64,000 bases of DNA from Clavibacter michiganensis (GTDB taxonomy: Bacteria; Actinomycetota; Actinomycetes; Actinomycetales; Microbacteriaceae): contig NZ_CP080437.1 in assembly GCF_021216655.1 (NCBI RefSeq), positions 3,207,839 through 3,271,838 of the forward strand, written 5' to 3'. A program made the position numbers and the translations under genes. The notes under the pieces were generated by a model, which worked only from the letters and a program-made list of their open reading frames with translations, was not told the origin of the DNA and did not search any database. This document shows positions 1 through 9,185 of the stretch, piece by piece. Positions within the stretch are counted from its first letter, which is position 1, and every line of letters starts with the position of its first letter.

Positions 1-1
1 G

Positions 2-1015
2 TCGATCGAGACGCTCAGCCACACCGCGCTGTCCGCGATCCACCTGGCCCTCGGCAAGCGCCAGGACGCGGCCTTCGTCTTCAACGCCGCCAACGCGCCG
101 TTCGTCCCCCTCATCCGCTCGCGCGGCACGGCCACGGCCGTGCACGTCGACGGCCTCGAGTGGAAGCGCGGCAAGTGGGGCCGCATGGGCAAGAGGTACT
201 ACCGCGTGGCCGAGCAGATGGCCGTGAAGAACGCCGACGCGCTCATCTCGGACGCCCAGGGCATCGCCGACTACTACGACCACGAGTTCGGGATCCCGAC
301 GGAGCTGCTCACCTACGGCGCCAACATCCTGCGCGACCCCGCGAGCGACCGCCTCGCCGAGCTCGGCCTCGAGCCCGGCCAGTACCACCTCGTCGTCGCG
401 CGCTTCGAGCCGGAGAACCACGTCGACGTCATCGTCGACGGGTACACCGCGTCGGGCGCGACCCTGCCGCTCGTCGTCGTGGGATCCGCGCCGTACTCCG
501 CCGCGTACACCGACCGCATCGAGCAGGTCGCCGCCGCCGACCCGCGCATCCAGCGCCTCGGCGGGGTGTGGGACCAGGAGCAGCTCGACCAGCTCTACGC
601 CCACGCGCTCACCTACATCCACGGCCACTCGGTCGGCGGCACGAACCCGTCGCTGCTGCGCGCCATGGGCGCCGCGACCGCGACGCTCGCGAACGACAAC
701 GTCTTCAACCGCGACGTGCTCGGCGAGGACGGCCGCTTCTGGTCGGACGCCGCCGGTGTCGCCGCGCTCGTCGAGGGCGCGGAGGCCGCGGCCGACGAGG
801 CCGTCGCGATCGGCCGCCGCCTGCAGGAGCGCGCCGAGGAGACGTACGACTGGGACGCCATCGCCGACGGCTACGAGGAGCTCGCGGCCCGCATGACCCG
901 CGGCTACTCGACGCACGGCATGAGCCGCGGGATCCGCTCGGCCACCCGCTGGGAGCCGGAGCTGCGCGCGAGCGACGCCGGCCGCACCTCCTTCCTCCTC
1001 GAGGAGAGCCGGTGA
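2..1015 (+). CDS. Glycosyltransferase, DUF1972/GT4-like (5' truncated by window edge)
   Basis: The reading frame is open from base 2, so the true start lies outside the window; 337 residues are visible. The stretch HVDGLEWKRGKWG and the following Rossmann-type C-terminal half resemble rhamnosyl- and galactosyltransferases carrying a DUF1972 N-terminal domain, which add a sugar to a lipid-linked repeat unit at the cytoplasmic face. The motif GHSVGGTNPSLLRAMG (about residues 210-225 of the visible part) matches the nucleotide-sugar binding region of GT-B enzymes. The stop codon overlaps the GTG start of the next gene in a GTGA junction, so it is translationally coupled to the CDP-alcohol phosphotransferase. 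The family is clear; donor and acceptor sugars cannot be read from sequence. Confidence 0.88.
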   Translation, partial: SIETLSHTALSAIHLALGKRQDAAFVFNAANAPFVPLIRSRGTATAVHVDGLEWKRGKWGRMGKRYYRVAEQMAVKNADALISDAQGIADYYDHEFGIPTELLTYGANILRDPASDRLAELGLEPGQYHLVVARFEPENHVDVIVDGYTASGATLPLVVVGSAPYSAAYTDRIEQVAAADPRIQRLGGVWDQEQLDQLYAHALTYIHGHSVGGTNPSLLRAMGAATATLANDNVFNRDVLGEDGRFWSDAAGVAALVEGAEAAADEAVAIGRRLQERAEETYDWDAIADGYEELAARMTRGYSTHGMSRGIRSATRWEPELRASDAGRTSFLLEESR

Positions 1016-1839
1016 CCGCCGGCACCGCCGCGACCGGAGCGCGCGCCGAGTCGTACGCCGACGTCGTCCGCCGCCTCGCATCCGCCCAGAAGAAGGCGGC
1101 CCGGGGCGCGCCCGCGTACTCCATCCGCGTCAACCGTCCGGCGGGCCGCCTGCTCGCCGCGTGGGCGTACCGCCAGGGGCTGACCCCGAACCAGGTGACC
1201 GCGATCAGCGCCGCCTTCACGTTCACCGGGATCGCCCTGATCGCGCTCGTGCAGCCCGCGGCCTGGCTCGGCATCGCCGTGTGGCTGCTGCTCGCGGTGG
1301 GCTACGCGTTCGACTCGGCCGACGGCCAGGTCGCGCGCCTCCGCGGCGGCGGCTCGCTCTCGGGCGAGTGGCTCGACCACGTCGTCGACTGCATCAAGAT
1401 CTCATCGCTGCACCTCGCGGTGCTCGTGTCGCTGTTCCGCTGGCCCGCCACGGACTCCGACGCGTGGCTCCTCGTCCCCGTCGTCTACGCGATCGTTGCC
1501 GCCGCGAGCTTCTTCGCGATGATCCTCAACGACCAGCTCAAGCGCGTGCACCAGGTCTCGGGCGCCACGGCCCCGGACGCCGGCCGCTCGACGCTCCTGC
1601 GCTCGCTGCTCGTGATCCCCACCGACTACGGCTTCCTCTGCATCGTGTTCGCGCTGCTCGGCGCCCCGGTCGTGTTCCTCGCGGTGTACACGCTGATGAT
1701 GCTCGCGAACGCCGGGCACCTCGCCCTCGCGTCGGTGAAGTGGTTCCGCGACATGGGCGCGCTCGACGCGCGCCGTGCCGAGGCCGCGGCGAACCCGGCG
1801 GCGTCGGCCGTCGCAGGATCCGCGCGGGTGACCGCGTGA
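1012..1839 (+). CDS. CDP-alcohol phosphotransferase family membrane protein
   Basis: 275 residues from the overlapping GTG. The full CDP-alcohol phosphotransferase signature D-x2-DG-x2-AR-x8-G-x3-D-x3-D is present starting at DSADGQVAR (about residue 102), with the final two aspartates in EWLDHVVD. Several hydrophobic helices follow (LVPVVYAIVAAASFFAMIL and others), as in this polytopic family. The enzymes transfer a phospho-alcohol from a CDP-linked donor. Phosphatidylglycerophosphate and phosphatidylinositol-phosphate synthases are the usual members. Here the gene is coupled on both sides to glycosyltransferases (GTGA overlaps with each), so a role in decorating or priming a surface polysaccharide is inferred rather than bulk phospholipid synthesis. 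Confidence 0.88.
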   Translation: MTAGTAATGARAESYADVVRRLASAQKKAARGAPAYSIRVNRPAGRLLAAWAYRQGLTPNQVTAISAAFTFTGIALIALVQPAAWLGIAVWLLLAVGYAFDSADGQVARLRGGGSLSGEWLDHVVDCIKISSLHLAVLVSLFRWPATDSDAWLLVPVVYAIVAAASFFAMILNDQLKRVHQVSGATAPDAGRSTLLRSLLVIPTDYGFLCIVFALLGAPVVFLAVYTLMMLANAGHLALASVKWFRDMGALDARRAEAAANPAASAVAGSARVTA

Positions 1840-3077
1840 CCGCCTTCGCCGGCGTCGAGCACGCGCTCGCGCAGGCCGACGGCGACGGCGCCGACCTCCG
1901 CGGCCGCACGATCCTCGTCGCGCACCCGAGCGCCGAGCTGTATGGATCCGACCGCGTGCTGCTCGAGAGCGTCGCGGGCCTCGTGTCCGCCGGCGCCCGC
2001 ACCGTCGTGACCCTCCCGACCGACGGCCCGCTCGTCGCCGCGCTCACGGGCGTCGGCGCGACCGTGCACCGCGCCCCCACGCCCGTGCTCCGCAAGAGCA
2101 TGCTGCGCCCGCGCGGCTTCGCGGCCCTCGTCGGCCAGTCCGTCCGCGGCCTGTCCGCGGGTCTCGGCCTCGTGCGCCGCACGCGCCCGGACGCCGTGTA
2201 CGTCAACACCGTCACGATCCCGCTCTGGATCCTCGTCGGCCGCCTCGCCGGCCGCCCCGTCCTCGCCCACGTGCACGAGGCGGAGGGATCCGCGTCGCGC
2301 GCCGTCGGCACCGCGCTCGCCCTGCCGCTCGCGCTCGCCACGAGCGTGGTCGCGAACAGCCGCTACAGCGTCGACGTGCTCGCCCGCGCCCTGCCGCGGG
2401 TCGCGCGCCGCGCCCGGGTGGTCTACAACGGCGTGCCCGGCCCCGCCGCGGTCCAGCCCGCGCGCGCCGCGCTCGACGGGGGCCTCCGGGTCCTCTACGT
2501 CGGCCGGCTCTCCGACCGCAAGGGCGTGGACGTCGCCGTCGACGCGATCGTCGAGCTCCGCGACCGCGGCGCCGATGCGTCACTCGACATCGTGGGTGCC
2601 GTCTTCCCCGGCTACGAGTCCTACGAGGAGCAGCTGCGCACGACGATCCGCGTGCTCGACCTCGAGGACCGCGTCACGCTGCACGGCTTCCACGCCGACG
2701 TCACCCCGTTCGTGGCCGCCGCCGACGCGTGCGTCGTCCCCTCCCGGGTGGACGAGCCGTTCGGCAACACCGCCGTCGAGGCGCTGCTGGCCGCGCGGCC
2801 CGTGGTGGTCAGCGACACCTCCGGCCTCCGCGAGGCCGCGGGCGGATACGAGTCGGCGCAGCTGGTGCCGCCCGCGGATCCGGCCGCCCTCGCCGACGCC
2901 CTCCAGTCCATCGCGACGGACTGGGACGCGTACCGCGCCCGGGCCGCCCGCGACCGCTTCCGCGCCGAGCACCGGCACGGACCCGAGCTCTACCGGCAGC
3001 GCATCGCGCGGTCGGTGGGCACGATGCTCAGCGCCACGACGCGCGTCGGCAGCCCCCGACCGGCCAGCGACCGCTGA
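1836..3077 (+). CDS. Glycosyltransferase family 4
   Basis: 413 residues, GTG start inside the upstream stop. The N-terminal half contains HPSAELYGSDRVLLE, typical of a GT-B acceptor domain. The C-terminal half has LRVLYVGRLSDRKGVDVAVD followed by VPSRVDEPFGNTAVEALLA, the donor-binding signature with the E-x7-E arrangement of GT4 enzymes. It probably adds a sugar to the exopolysaccharide repeat unit using a nucleotide sugar. It closes a three-gene overlapping unit and is followed after 49 bases by the secreted PKD/LamG protein. Donor specificity is unknown. Confidence 0.88.
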   Translation: MTAFAGVEHALAQADGDGADLRGRTILVAHPSAELYGSDRVLLESVAGLVSAGARTVVTLPTDGPLVAALTGVGATVHRAPTPVLRKSMLRPRGFAALVGQSVRGLSAGLGLVRRTRPDAVYVNTVTIPLWILVGRLAGRPVLAHVHEAEGSASRAVGTALALPLALATSVVANSRYSVDVLARALPRVARRARVVYNGVPGPAAVQPARAALDGGLRVLYVGRLSDRKGVDVAVDAIVELRDRGADASLDIVGAVFPGYESYEEQLRTTIRVLDLEDRVTLHGFHADVTPFVAAADACVVPSRVDEPFGNTAVEALLAARPVVVSDTSGLREAAGGYESAQLVPPADPAALADALQSIATDWDAYRARAARDRFRAEHRHGPELYRQRIARSVGTMLSATTRVGSPRPASDR

Positions 3078-3126
3078 CCACCGGCCCCCTCCCTCACCCG
3101 CTCCACCCACCCGAAGCAAGGACGAA

Positions 3127-6100
3127 ATGAGCATCCTCTCCTCCGCGGGGCGTCGCCTGGCCGCGATGACCGCGGCCGCCGCGGTCATCCTGTCCGCGGT
3201 CGTCGTCGCGCAGCCCGCGATGGCGGACTCCGCGCCGGTCGACCCGACCGACCCGAAGACGCCCGTCACGGTCACCGCCGACCCGCTGCCCACGACCCAG
3301 ATCGACGGCGTCGCCTGGTCGCAGGTCGTCGTCGGCAACACGGTCTACGTGGCCGGCAAGTTCCAGAACGCGCGCCCCGCGGGCGCCGCGGCCGGCACGA
3401 ACCTCACGCCCCGCAGCAACCTGCTCGCGTACGACATCCGCACGGGCGCGCTCATCACGTCCTTCGCGCCGAAGCTCAACGCGCAGGCGCTGTCGGTCAC
3501 CGCCTCGCCCGACGGATCCCGGATCTACGTGGTCGGTGACTTCACCGACATCGACGGCCAGGGCTTCTACCGCGCCGCGGCGTTCAGCACCGCGACCGGC
3601 AAGATCATCCCGGCCTTCCGCCCCATCATGGGCAGCCAGACCCGCACGGTGAGCGCCTCGAACGACACCGTGTACCTCGGCGGCACCTTCCAGAGCGTCA
3701 ACGGCGCCGCTCGGAAGTACCTCGCCGCGGTGTCCGCGACGAACGGCCAGAACACGGCCTTCGTCGCGGATGCGGACACCGTCGTGGACGCGCTCACCCT
3801 CACGAAGGACGCGTCCAAGCTCATCGTCGGCGGCCGCTTCACGCAGCTCAGCGGCACGCCGACCTACGGGCTCGGCGCGGTGGATCCCGCCACGGGCGCC
3901 TCGCTCCCGTGGGCCGCGAACCAGCAGGTCAAGAACGCCGGCGCGGAGTCCTCCATCACGAGCCTGTACGCGACCGACGACCGGGTCTACGGATCCGGCT
4001 ACACGTTCGGCGCCGGCGGCAACCTCGAGGGCGCCTTCTCGGCCGACCCGAACACGGGCGTCGTCACCTGGGTCGAGGACTGCCACGGCGACACCTACTC
4101 GGTCTTCGCGACGAGCAAGGTCGCGTACGTCGCGGGCCACCCGCACTACTGCGGCAACATCGGCGGCTTCCCGCAGACCGAGCCGTGGACGTTCCAGCAC
4201 AGCCTCGCGTTCTCGAAGACCGCGACGGGCACGGCCGCGGCCGACCCCTACGGCTACCACAACTGGGCCGGCACGCCCTCCCCGTCGCTGCTCAACTGGT
4301 TCCCGAAGTACGTCACGGGATCCTTCACCGGCCAGGGCCAGGCGGCCTGGAGCGTCAACGGCAACGAGGACTACATCGTCGTCGGCGGCGAGTTCCCGTT
4401 CGTGAACACCACCGCGCAGCAGGGCCTCGTCCGCTACGCGATGGCCAAGGACGCCCCCAACAAGGTCGGCCCGAACGGCAACGACCAGCTCGTCCCCAAG
4501 TCGATCTCCTACACGAAGGGCGAGGCCCGCGTCTCCTGGCAGGCCACCTTCGACCGCGACAGCTCGCGCCTCACCTACAAGGTGATCCGCGACGGCAAGA
4601 CCGCGACGCCCGTCTACCAGGTCACGCAGGACTCGACCTTCTGGAACCGGCCGTCGATGGGCTTCATCGACAAGGGCCTCGTGCCCGGCAGCTCGCACAC
4701 CTACAAGGTGGTCGTGACCGACGCGGCCGGGAACTCCACCGACCGCAACGGCGCCTCGCCCGTCACCATCACCGACCAGTCGGGCAGCGACGCCTACGCC
4801 ACGAGCGTGAAGGACGACGGCGCGACCGCGTACTACCCGCTCGACGAGAACGGCGGCACCGCCGGCCTCGACCACGTCGCGTTCGAGGACCTCCGGGTCG
4901 ACAACGCCGCGCGCGGCGCAGCGGGCCCCATCGACGGATCCACCGCCACCACCTTCTCCGGCCAGGACGGGTCCTTCGCGGTCACGCCCCAGGCGGTGCA
5001 GGCGCCGGACACCTTCAGCGTGGAGTCGTGGGTCAAGACGACCTCGACCTCGGGCGGCAAGGTCGTCGGCTTCGGCGGCAGCAACACGGGCACGTCGGGC
5101 AACTACGACCGCATGGTCTACCTCGACAACGACGGCCGGATCCTCTTCGGCGTCTACACCGGCGCGACCCAGACGCTGAGCTCGGCCCCCGGGTTCAACG
5201 ACGGGAAGTGGCACCAGATCGTCGCCACCATGGGCGCGGAGGGCATGAAGCTGTTCGTCGACGGCAAGCTCGCCGGCCAGCGCGCGGACACGACCCGGGG
5301 CCAGGACTACACGGGCTACTGGCGCGTCGGCGGCGACAACCTCGGCGGCTGGCCCAACCAGCCCAGGAGCTACTACCTGGCCGGCGACATCGCCCAGGTG
5401 TCGATCTACCCGACCGCCCTCACGCGCGCCGACGTCGTCGACCACCTGGTCGCGTCCGGCCGCACCTCGCCCATCCCGCCGGCGCCCTCGGACGCCTATG
5501 GCAAGGCCGTGTACGCGGCCGACCCGTCGTCCTACTGGCGCCTCGACGACGCCGACGGCTCGACGACGCTCAAGGACGCCGGGCAGAACGACGTCGGCGC
5601 CAACGTCGGACGCAACGTGCGCTTCGGCCAGGCCGGCGCCCTCACGGGTCCGGTCGGCCAGGCGGCGGCGTTCTCCGACAGCATCGCGGTGAGCCAGCAG
5701 CGGGTCTCGAACCCGACCTCCTACTCGCTCGAGATGTGGTTCCAGACGACCACCACGCGCGGCGGCAAGCTGATCGGCTTCGGCGACAACGCGGATCCGT
5801 TCAACTTCTCCGGCAGCTACGACCGCCACGTCTACATGCAGGACGACGGACGCCTGCAGTTCGGCACGTGGACGGGCCAGACCAACCTCGCGAGCTCGCC
5901 CCGCGCCTACAACGACGGCCAGTGGCACCACATGGTCGCGTCGCAGGGATCCGACGGCCTGAAGCTGTACGTGGACGGCGACCTCGTCGGCCAGAACGGC
6001 CAGACGCAGGCGCAGGGCTACGACGGCTACTGGCGCATCGGCGGCGACAACACGTGGGGCTCCTCCAGCGGCACCTTCGAGGGCCGGATGGACGAGGTCG

Positions 6101-9021
6101 CGGTCTACGCGACCGTGCTCGCGGCCAGCACCATCGCGACGCACTTCTCGCTCGGGACGACCGGCCGCGTGCCGAACCAGGCCCCGAAGGCCGCGTTCAC
6201 GCAGACCGCGGACTTCCTGACGGCCTCGTTCGACGCGACGGGATCCACCGACAGCGACGGCACGGTCACGGGCTACGCCTGGGACTTCGGCGACGGCGTC
6301 CAGGCGTCCGGCGCGCAGCAGTCGCACACGTTCGCGGCGGCCGGCAGCTACCCGGTGACGCTCACGGTGACGGACGACCGCGGCGCGACGAACCGCACGC
6401 AGCAGGACGTCACGGTGAAGGCGGCTCCCGTCAACATCGCGCCGACCGCCGTCGTGACGGCCACCGCGACCGACCTCACGGCGAAGCTCGACGGATCCGC
6501 GTCCACGGACGCCGACGGCACCGTCGCCTCCTACGCGTGGGACTTCGGCGACGGCAGCACGGGCACCGGCCCGACGCCGACGCACGCCTACGCCGCGGGC
6601 GGCACCTACACGGTGGCGCTGACGGTCACGGACGACAAGGGCCTCACGGGCACCGCGTCCACGCAGGTGACGGTGGTGGCGCCCCCGGTCAACCGGGAGC
6701 CCACCGCGGTCATCGCGTCGACCACCGCGGACCTCGTCGCGAACCTCGACGGACGCGCATCCAGCGACCCGGACGGCACCATCGCGTCCTGGGCGTGGGA
6801 GTTCGGCGACGGCACGACCGGCACCGGGGCGTCCATCGCCCACCCGTACGCGAAGGCCGGCACCTACACGGTCGCGCTGACGGTGACGGACGACAAGGGA
6901 GCCACCGGTCGGACGACCGCGAGCGTCACGGTCACCGCCCCGCCCGTGAACCAGGCGCCCGTCGCCGCGTTCACGAGCACCGTGGCGAACCTCGTCGCCT
7001 CGCTCGACGCCTCCACGTCGAGCGACCCCGACGGCACCGTGGCGTCCTACGCCTGGGCCTTCGGCGACGGGACCACCGGCACGGGCCGCACCACGACCCA
7101 CGCCTACGCCGCGGCCGGCACGTTCGCGGTGTCGCTCACGGTCACGGACGACAAGGGCCTCGCCACGACGACCACCTCGCAGGTGACCGTCCAGGCGCCC
7201 GCGTCGAACGTGCTCGCGCAGGACTCGTTCGGCCGCGCGGTCGCCACGGGCTGGGGCACGGCCGACCTCGGCGGCGCCTGGCGCGTCACGGGCGGAACGG
7301 CCATCGTCAAGGTGCAGGACGGCACGGGCCAGGTCGTCTCGCCGAAGGGCGAGACCCGCACGATGACCCTCGACGCGGTGTCCACCACGTCGTCGGACGT
7401 CAGCGCGACCTTCTCGCTCGACTCCGTCCCCACGGGCGGCGGCTCCTACACCCGGGTCAACTCCCGGCAGGTGGGGTCGGCCTTCTACCAGACGCAGGTC
7501 TGGATCAAGGCGACCGGGCAGATCCAGCTGGTGCAGTCGGAGGGGGCGACGACCATCGGGTCGTACGTCCTCCCCGGCACTACCTACCAGGCCGGCCAGC
7601 AGCTCCGCGTCCGCGTCCTGACGACCGGCACCTCGCCGACCACCGTCAAGGCCAAGGTGTGGGTCGCCGGCCAGGCCGAGCCCGCCGCCTGGCAGACGAG
7701 CGTCACCAGCTCGACCGCCGCGCTGCAGGCCGCCGGCACCGTCGGGATCCAGACCTACCTCTCGGGGTCGGCGACGGCTCCCGTCACGACGCGGATCGAC
7801 GACCTGGTCGTCGCCCGCGACGGCCAGGCACCCGCACCGGTCCCGGCCAACCAGGCCCCGACGGCGGCGTTCACGTCGACGGCCAATGGCCTGACGGCGT
7901 CGTTCGACGGATCCACCTCCGCCGACGCCGACGGCACGGTCGCCTCGTACGCCTGGGCGTTCGGGGACGGCACGACGGGCACAGGGAAGACCGCGACCCA
8001 CGCCTACGCCGCGGCCGGCACCTACGCGGTGTCGCTCACGGTGGCGGACGACAAGGGCCTCGTCTCGGCGAAGAAGGACGACACGGTCCAGGTGACCGCG
8101 CCGGTCGTCACGCCGGCCAACCAGGCCCCGACGGCGGCGTTCACGTCGACCGCCAAGGACCTGACGGCCTCGTTCGACGCATCCACGTCGACCGACGCAG
8201 ACGGCACCGTCGCCTCCTACGCCTGGGCGTTCGGGGACGGCACGACGGGCACCGGTCGCACCGCGACCCACGCCTACGCCGCCGCGGGCACCTACACGGT
8301 GTCGCTCACGGTCACGGACGACAAGGGCCTGGCGTCGGCGAAGAAGGACGGCACCGTCACGGTGACGGCGCCGGTCGTCGCGCCGCCCGCCGCCGGGATC
8401 CTCGCGCAGGACACCTTCACCCGCACCGCCGCGAACGGCTGGGGAACGGCGGAGACCGGCGGCGCCTGGCGCATCACCGGCAACGCGTCGATCCTCAAGG
8501 TGGCGGACGGGAAGGCGCAGGTCGCCAGCCCCGCCGGCGAGACCCGCACCGCGAGCCTCGACGCCGTGAGCACCACCGCATCGGACGCGCAGGTCTCCTT
8601 CGCGCTCGACAAGGTGCCCACGGGCGGCGGCGCGTACGTGCGGATCAACTCGCGCCAGGTCGGCACGTCGTACTACCAGACGCAGGTCTGGGTGCGGTCG
8701 ACCGGCCAGGTCATGATCGTGCAGTCCGAGAACGGCACCAACCTGAAGTCGGTCGTCGTCCCGAACGTCACGTACACGGCCGGGCAGCAGCTGCGGGTCC
8801 GCGCGCAGGTCACGGGCACGTCGCCCACCACGATGAACGCGAAGGTCTGGCCCGTCGGCCAGGCCGAGCCGACCGCGTGGCAGTCGACGACGACCGGGAC
8901 CCTGGCGGCCCTGCAGACCGCGGGCACGTTCGGGATCCAGACGTACCTGTCGAGCTCGGCCGCCGGGCCCGTCGCGTTCACGCTAGACGACCTCGTGGTC
9001 ACGGACGGCACGGCCCGATGA
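3127..9021 (+). CDS. Very large secreted LamG/PKD repeat surface protein
   Basis: 1964 residues; ATG preceded by AAGGAC, giving a Sec signal peptide ending near AQPAMADSA. Order of modules: an N-terminal beta-propeller-like region (residues 35-440) with repeats such as IYVVGDFTDIDGQGF and LIVGGRFTQLSG; a fibronectin-like segment (about 460-550); two LamG/concanavalin domains (about 555-780 and 787-1013, each with DGKWHQIV or DGQWHHMV); four PKD domains (about 1015-1357, with YAWDFGDG or YAWAFGDG); a roughly 208-residue module (1361-1568); two more PKD domains (1575-1747); and a second copy of that module to the C terminus. No sortase motif or C-terminal membrane helix is seen, so it is secreted or held non-covalently. 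Its place between EPS genes suggests polysaccharide binding or adhesion; no catalytic site is evident. Confidence 0.9.
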   Translation: MSILSSAGRRLAAMTAAAAVILSAVVVAQPAMADSAPVDPTDPKTPVTVTADPLPTTQIDGVAWSQVVVGNTVYVAGKFQNARPAGAAAGTNLTPRSNLLAYDIRTGALITSFAPKLNAQALSVTASPDGSRIYVVGDFTDIDGQGFYRAAAFSTATGKIIPAFRPIMGSQTRTVSASNDTVYLGGTFQSVNGAARKYLAAVSATNGQNTAFVADADTVVDALTLTKDASKLIVGGRFTQLSGTPTYGLGAVDPATGASLPWAANQQVKNAGAESSITSLYATDDRVYGSGYTFGAGGNLEGAFSADPNTGVVTWVEDCHGDTYSVFATSKVAYVAGHPHYCGNIGGFPQTEPWTFQHSLAFSKTATGTAAADPYGYHNWAGTPSPSLLNWFPKYVTGSFTGQGQAAWSVNGNEDYIVVGGEFPFVNTTAQQGLVRYAMAKDAPNKVGPNGNDQLVPKSISYTKGEARVSWQATFDRDSSRLTYKVIRDGKTATPVYQVTQDSTFWNRPSMGFIDKGLVPGSSHTYKVVVTDAAGNSTDRNGASPVTITDQSGSDAYATSVKDDGATAYYPLDENGGTAGLDHVAFEDLRVDNAARGAAGPIDGSTATTFSGQDGSFAVTPQAVQAPDTFSVESWVKTTSTSGGKVVGFGGSNTGTSGNYDRMVYLDNDGRILFGVYTGATQTLSSAPGFNDGKWHQIVATMGAEGMKLFVDGKLAGQRADTTRGQDYTGYWRVGGDNLGGWPNQPRSYYLAGDIAQVSIYPTALTRADVVDHLVASGRTSPIPPAPSDAYGKAVYAADPSSYWRLDDADGSTTLKDAGQNDVGANVGRNVRFGQAGALTGPVGQAAAFSDSIAVSQQRVSNPTSYSLEMWFQTTTTRGGKLIGFGDNADPFNFSGSYDRHVYMQDDGRLQFGTWTGQTNLASSPRAYNDGQWHHMVASQGSDGLKLYVDGDLVGQNGQTQAQGYDGYWRIGGDNTWGSSSGTFEGRMDEVAVYATVLAASTIATHFSLGTTGRVPNQAPKAAFTQTADFLTASFDATGSTDSDGTVTGYAWDFGDGVQASGAQQSHTFAAAGSYPVTLTVTDDRGATNRTQQDVTVKAAPVNIAPTAVVTATATDLTAKLDGSASTDADGTVASYAWDFGDGSTGTGPTPTHAYAAGGTYTVALTVTDDKGLTGTASTQVTVVAPPVNREPTAVIASTTADLVANLDGRASSDPDGTIASWAWEFGDGTTGTGASIAHPYAKAGTYTVALTVTDDKGATGRTTASVTVTAPPVNQAPVAAFTSTVANLVASLDASTSSDPDGTVASYAWAFGDGTTGTGRTTTHAYAAAGTFAVSLTVTDDKGLATTTTSQVTVQAPASNVLAQDSFGRAVATGWGTADLGGAWRVTGGTAIVKVQDGTGQVVSPKGETRTMTLDAVSTTSSDVSATFSLDSVPTGGGSYTRVNSRQVGSAFYQTQVWIKATGQIQLVQSEGATTIGSYVLPGTTYQAGQQLRVRVLTTGTSPTTVKAKVWVAGQAEPAAWQTSVTSSTAALQAAGTVGIQTYLSGSATAPVTTRIDDLVVARDGQAPAPVPANQAPTAAFTSTANGLTASFDGSTSADADGTVASYAWAFGDGTTGTGKTATHAYAAAGTYAVSLTVADDKGLVSAKKDDTVQVTAPVVTPANQAPTAAFTSTAKDLTASFDASTSTDADGTVASYAWAFGDGTTGTGRTATHAYAAAGTYTVSLTVTDDKGLASAKKDGTVTVTAPVVAPPAAGILAQDTFTRTAANGWGTAETGGAWRITGNASILKVADGKAQVASPAGETRTASLDAVSTTASDAQVSFALDKVPTGGGAYVRINSRQVGTSYYQTQVWVRSTGQVMIVQSENGTNLKSVVVPNVTYTAGQQLRVRAQVTGTSPTTMNAKVWPVGQAEPTAWQSTTTGTLAALQTAGTFGIQTYLSSSAAGPVAFTLDDLVVTDGTAR

Positions 9022-9037
9022 GCTAGGAGCCGGATGA

Positions 9038-9086
9038 CGACGCCCCGGCGGGCGGGTCCCACGCGGACCCGCCCGTCGGGGCGTCG
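9038..9086 (+). terminator. Strong hairpin terminator after the PKD/LamG gene
   Basis: A 22-base arm at 9038-9059 pairs with 9065-9086 around a 5-base loop, with a single G-T wobble. It lies 16 bases after the stop codon. There is no T-tract, as is usual in high-GC actinobacteria. It separates the giant surface protein from the polymerase gene. Confidence 0.8.
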
Positions 9087-9185
9087 CACTGAGATGATCG
9101 ACAGGGCCGTTCCGCGGCCGGGGGAATGGAGAGGGGGAGACATGGCGCAATCACGCCCGCGCGCGCTCCCGGGGGAGGGGACTCG

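Noticed and set aside
2575..3126. Longer start for the PKD/LamG protein at 2575
   Set aside because: It lies inside the upstream glycosyltransferase; the ATG at 3127 has a ribosome site and begins a clear signal peptide.
3094..8271. A 1725-codon open frame on the minus strand
   Set aside because: It is the mirror of the PKD/LamG gene; in high-GC DNA the opposite frame stays open because codons end in G/C. Its product is Arg/Gly/Val-rich with no domain and no start signal.
3909..9026. A 1705-codon plus-strand frame overlapping the PKD/LamG gene
   Set aside because: Extremely Arg/His/Gly-rich shadow translation in frame +3; the real frame has a signal peptide and recognisable domains.
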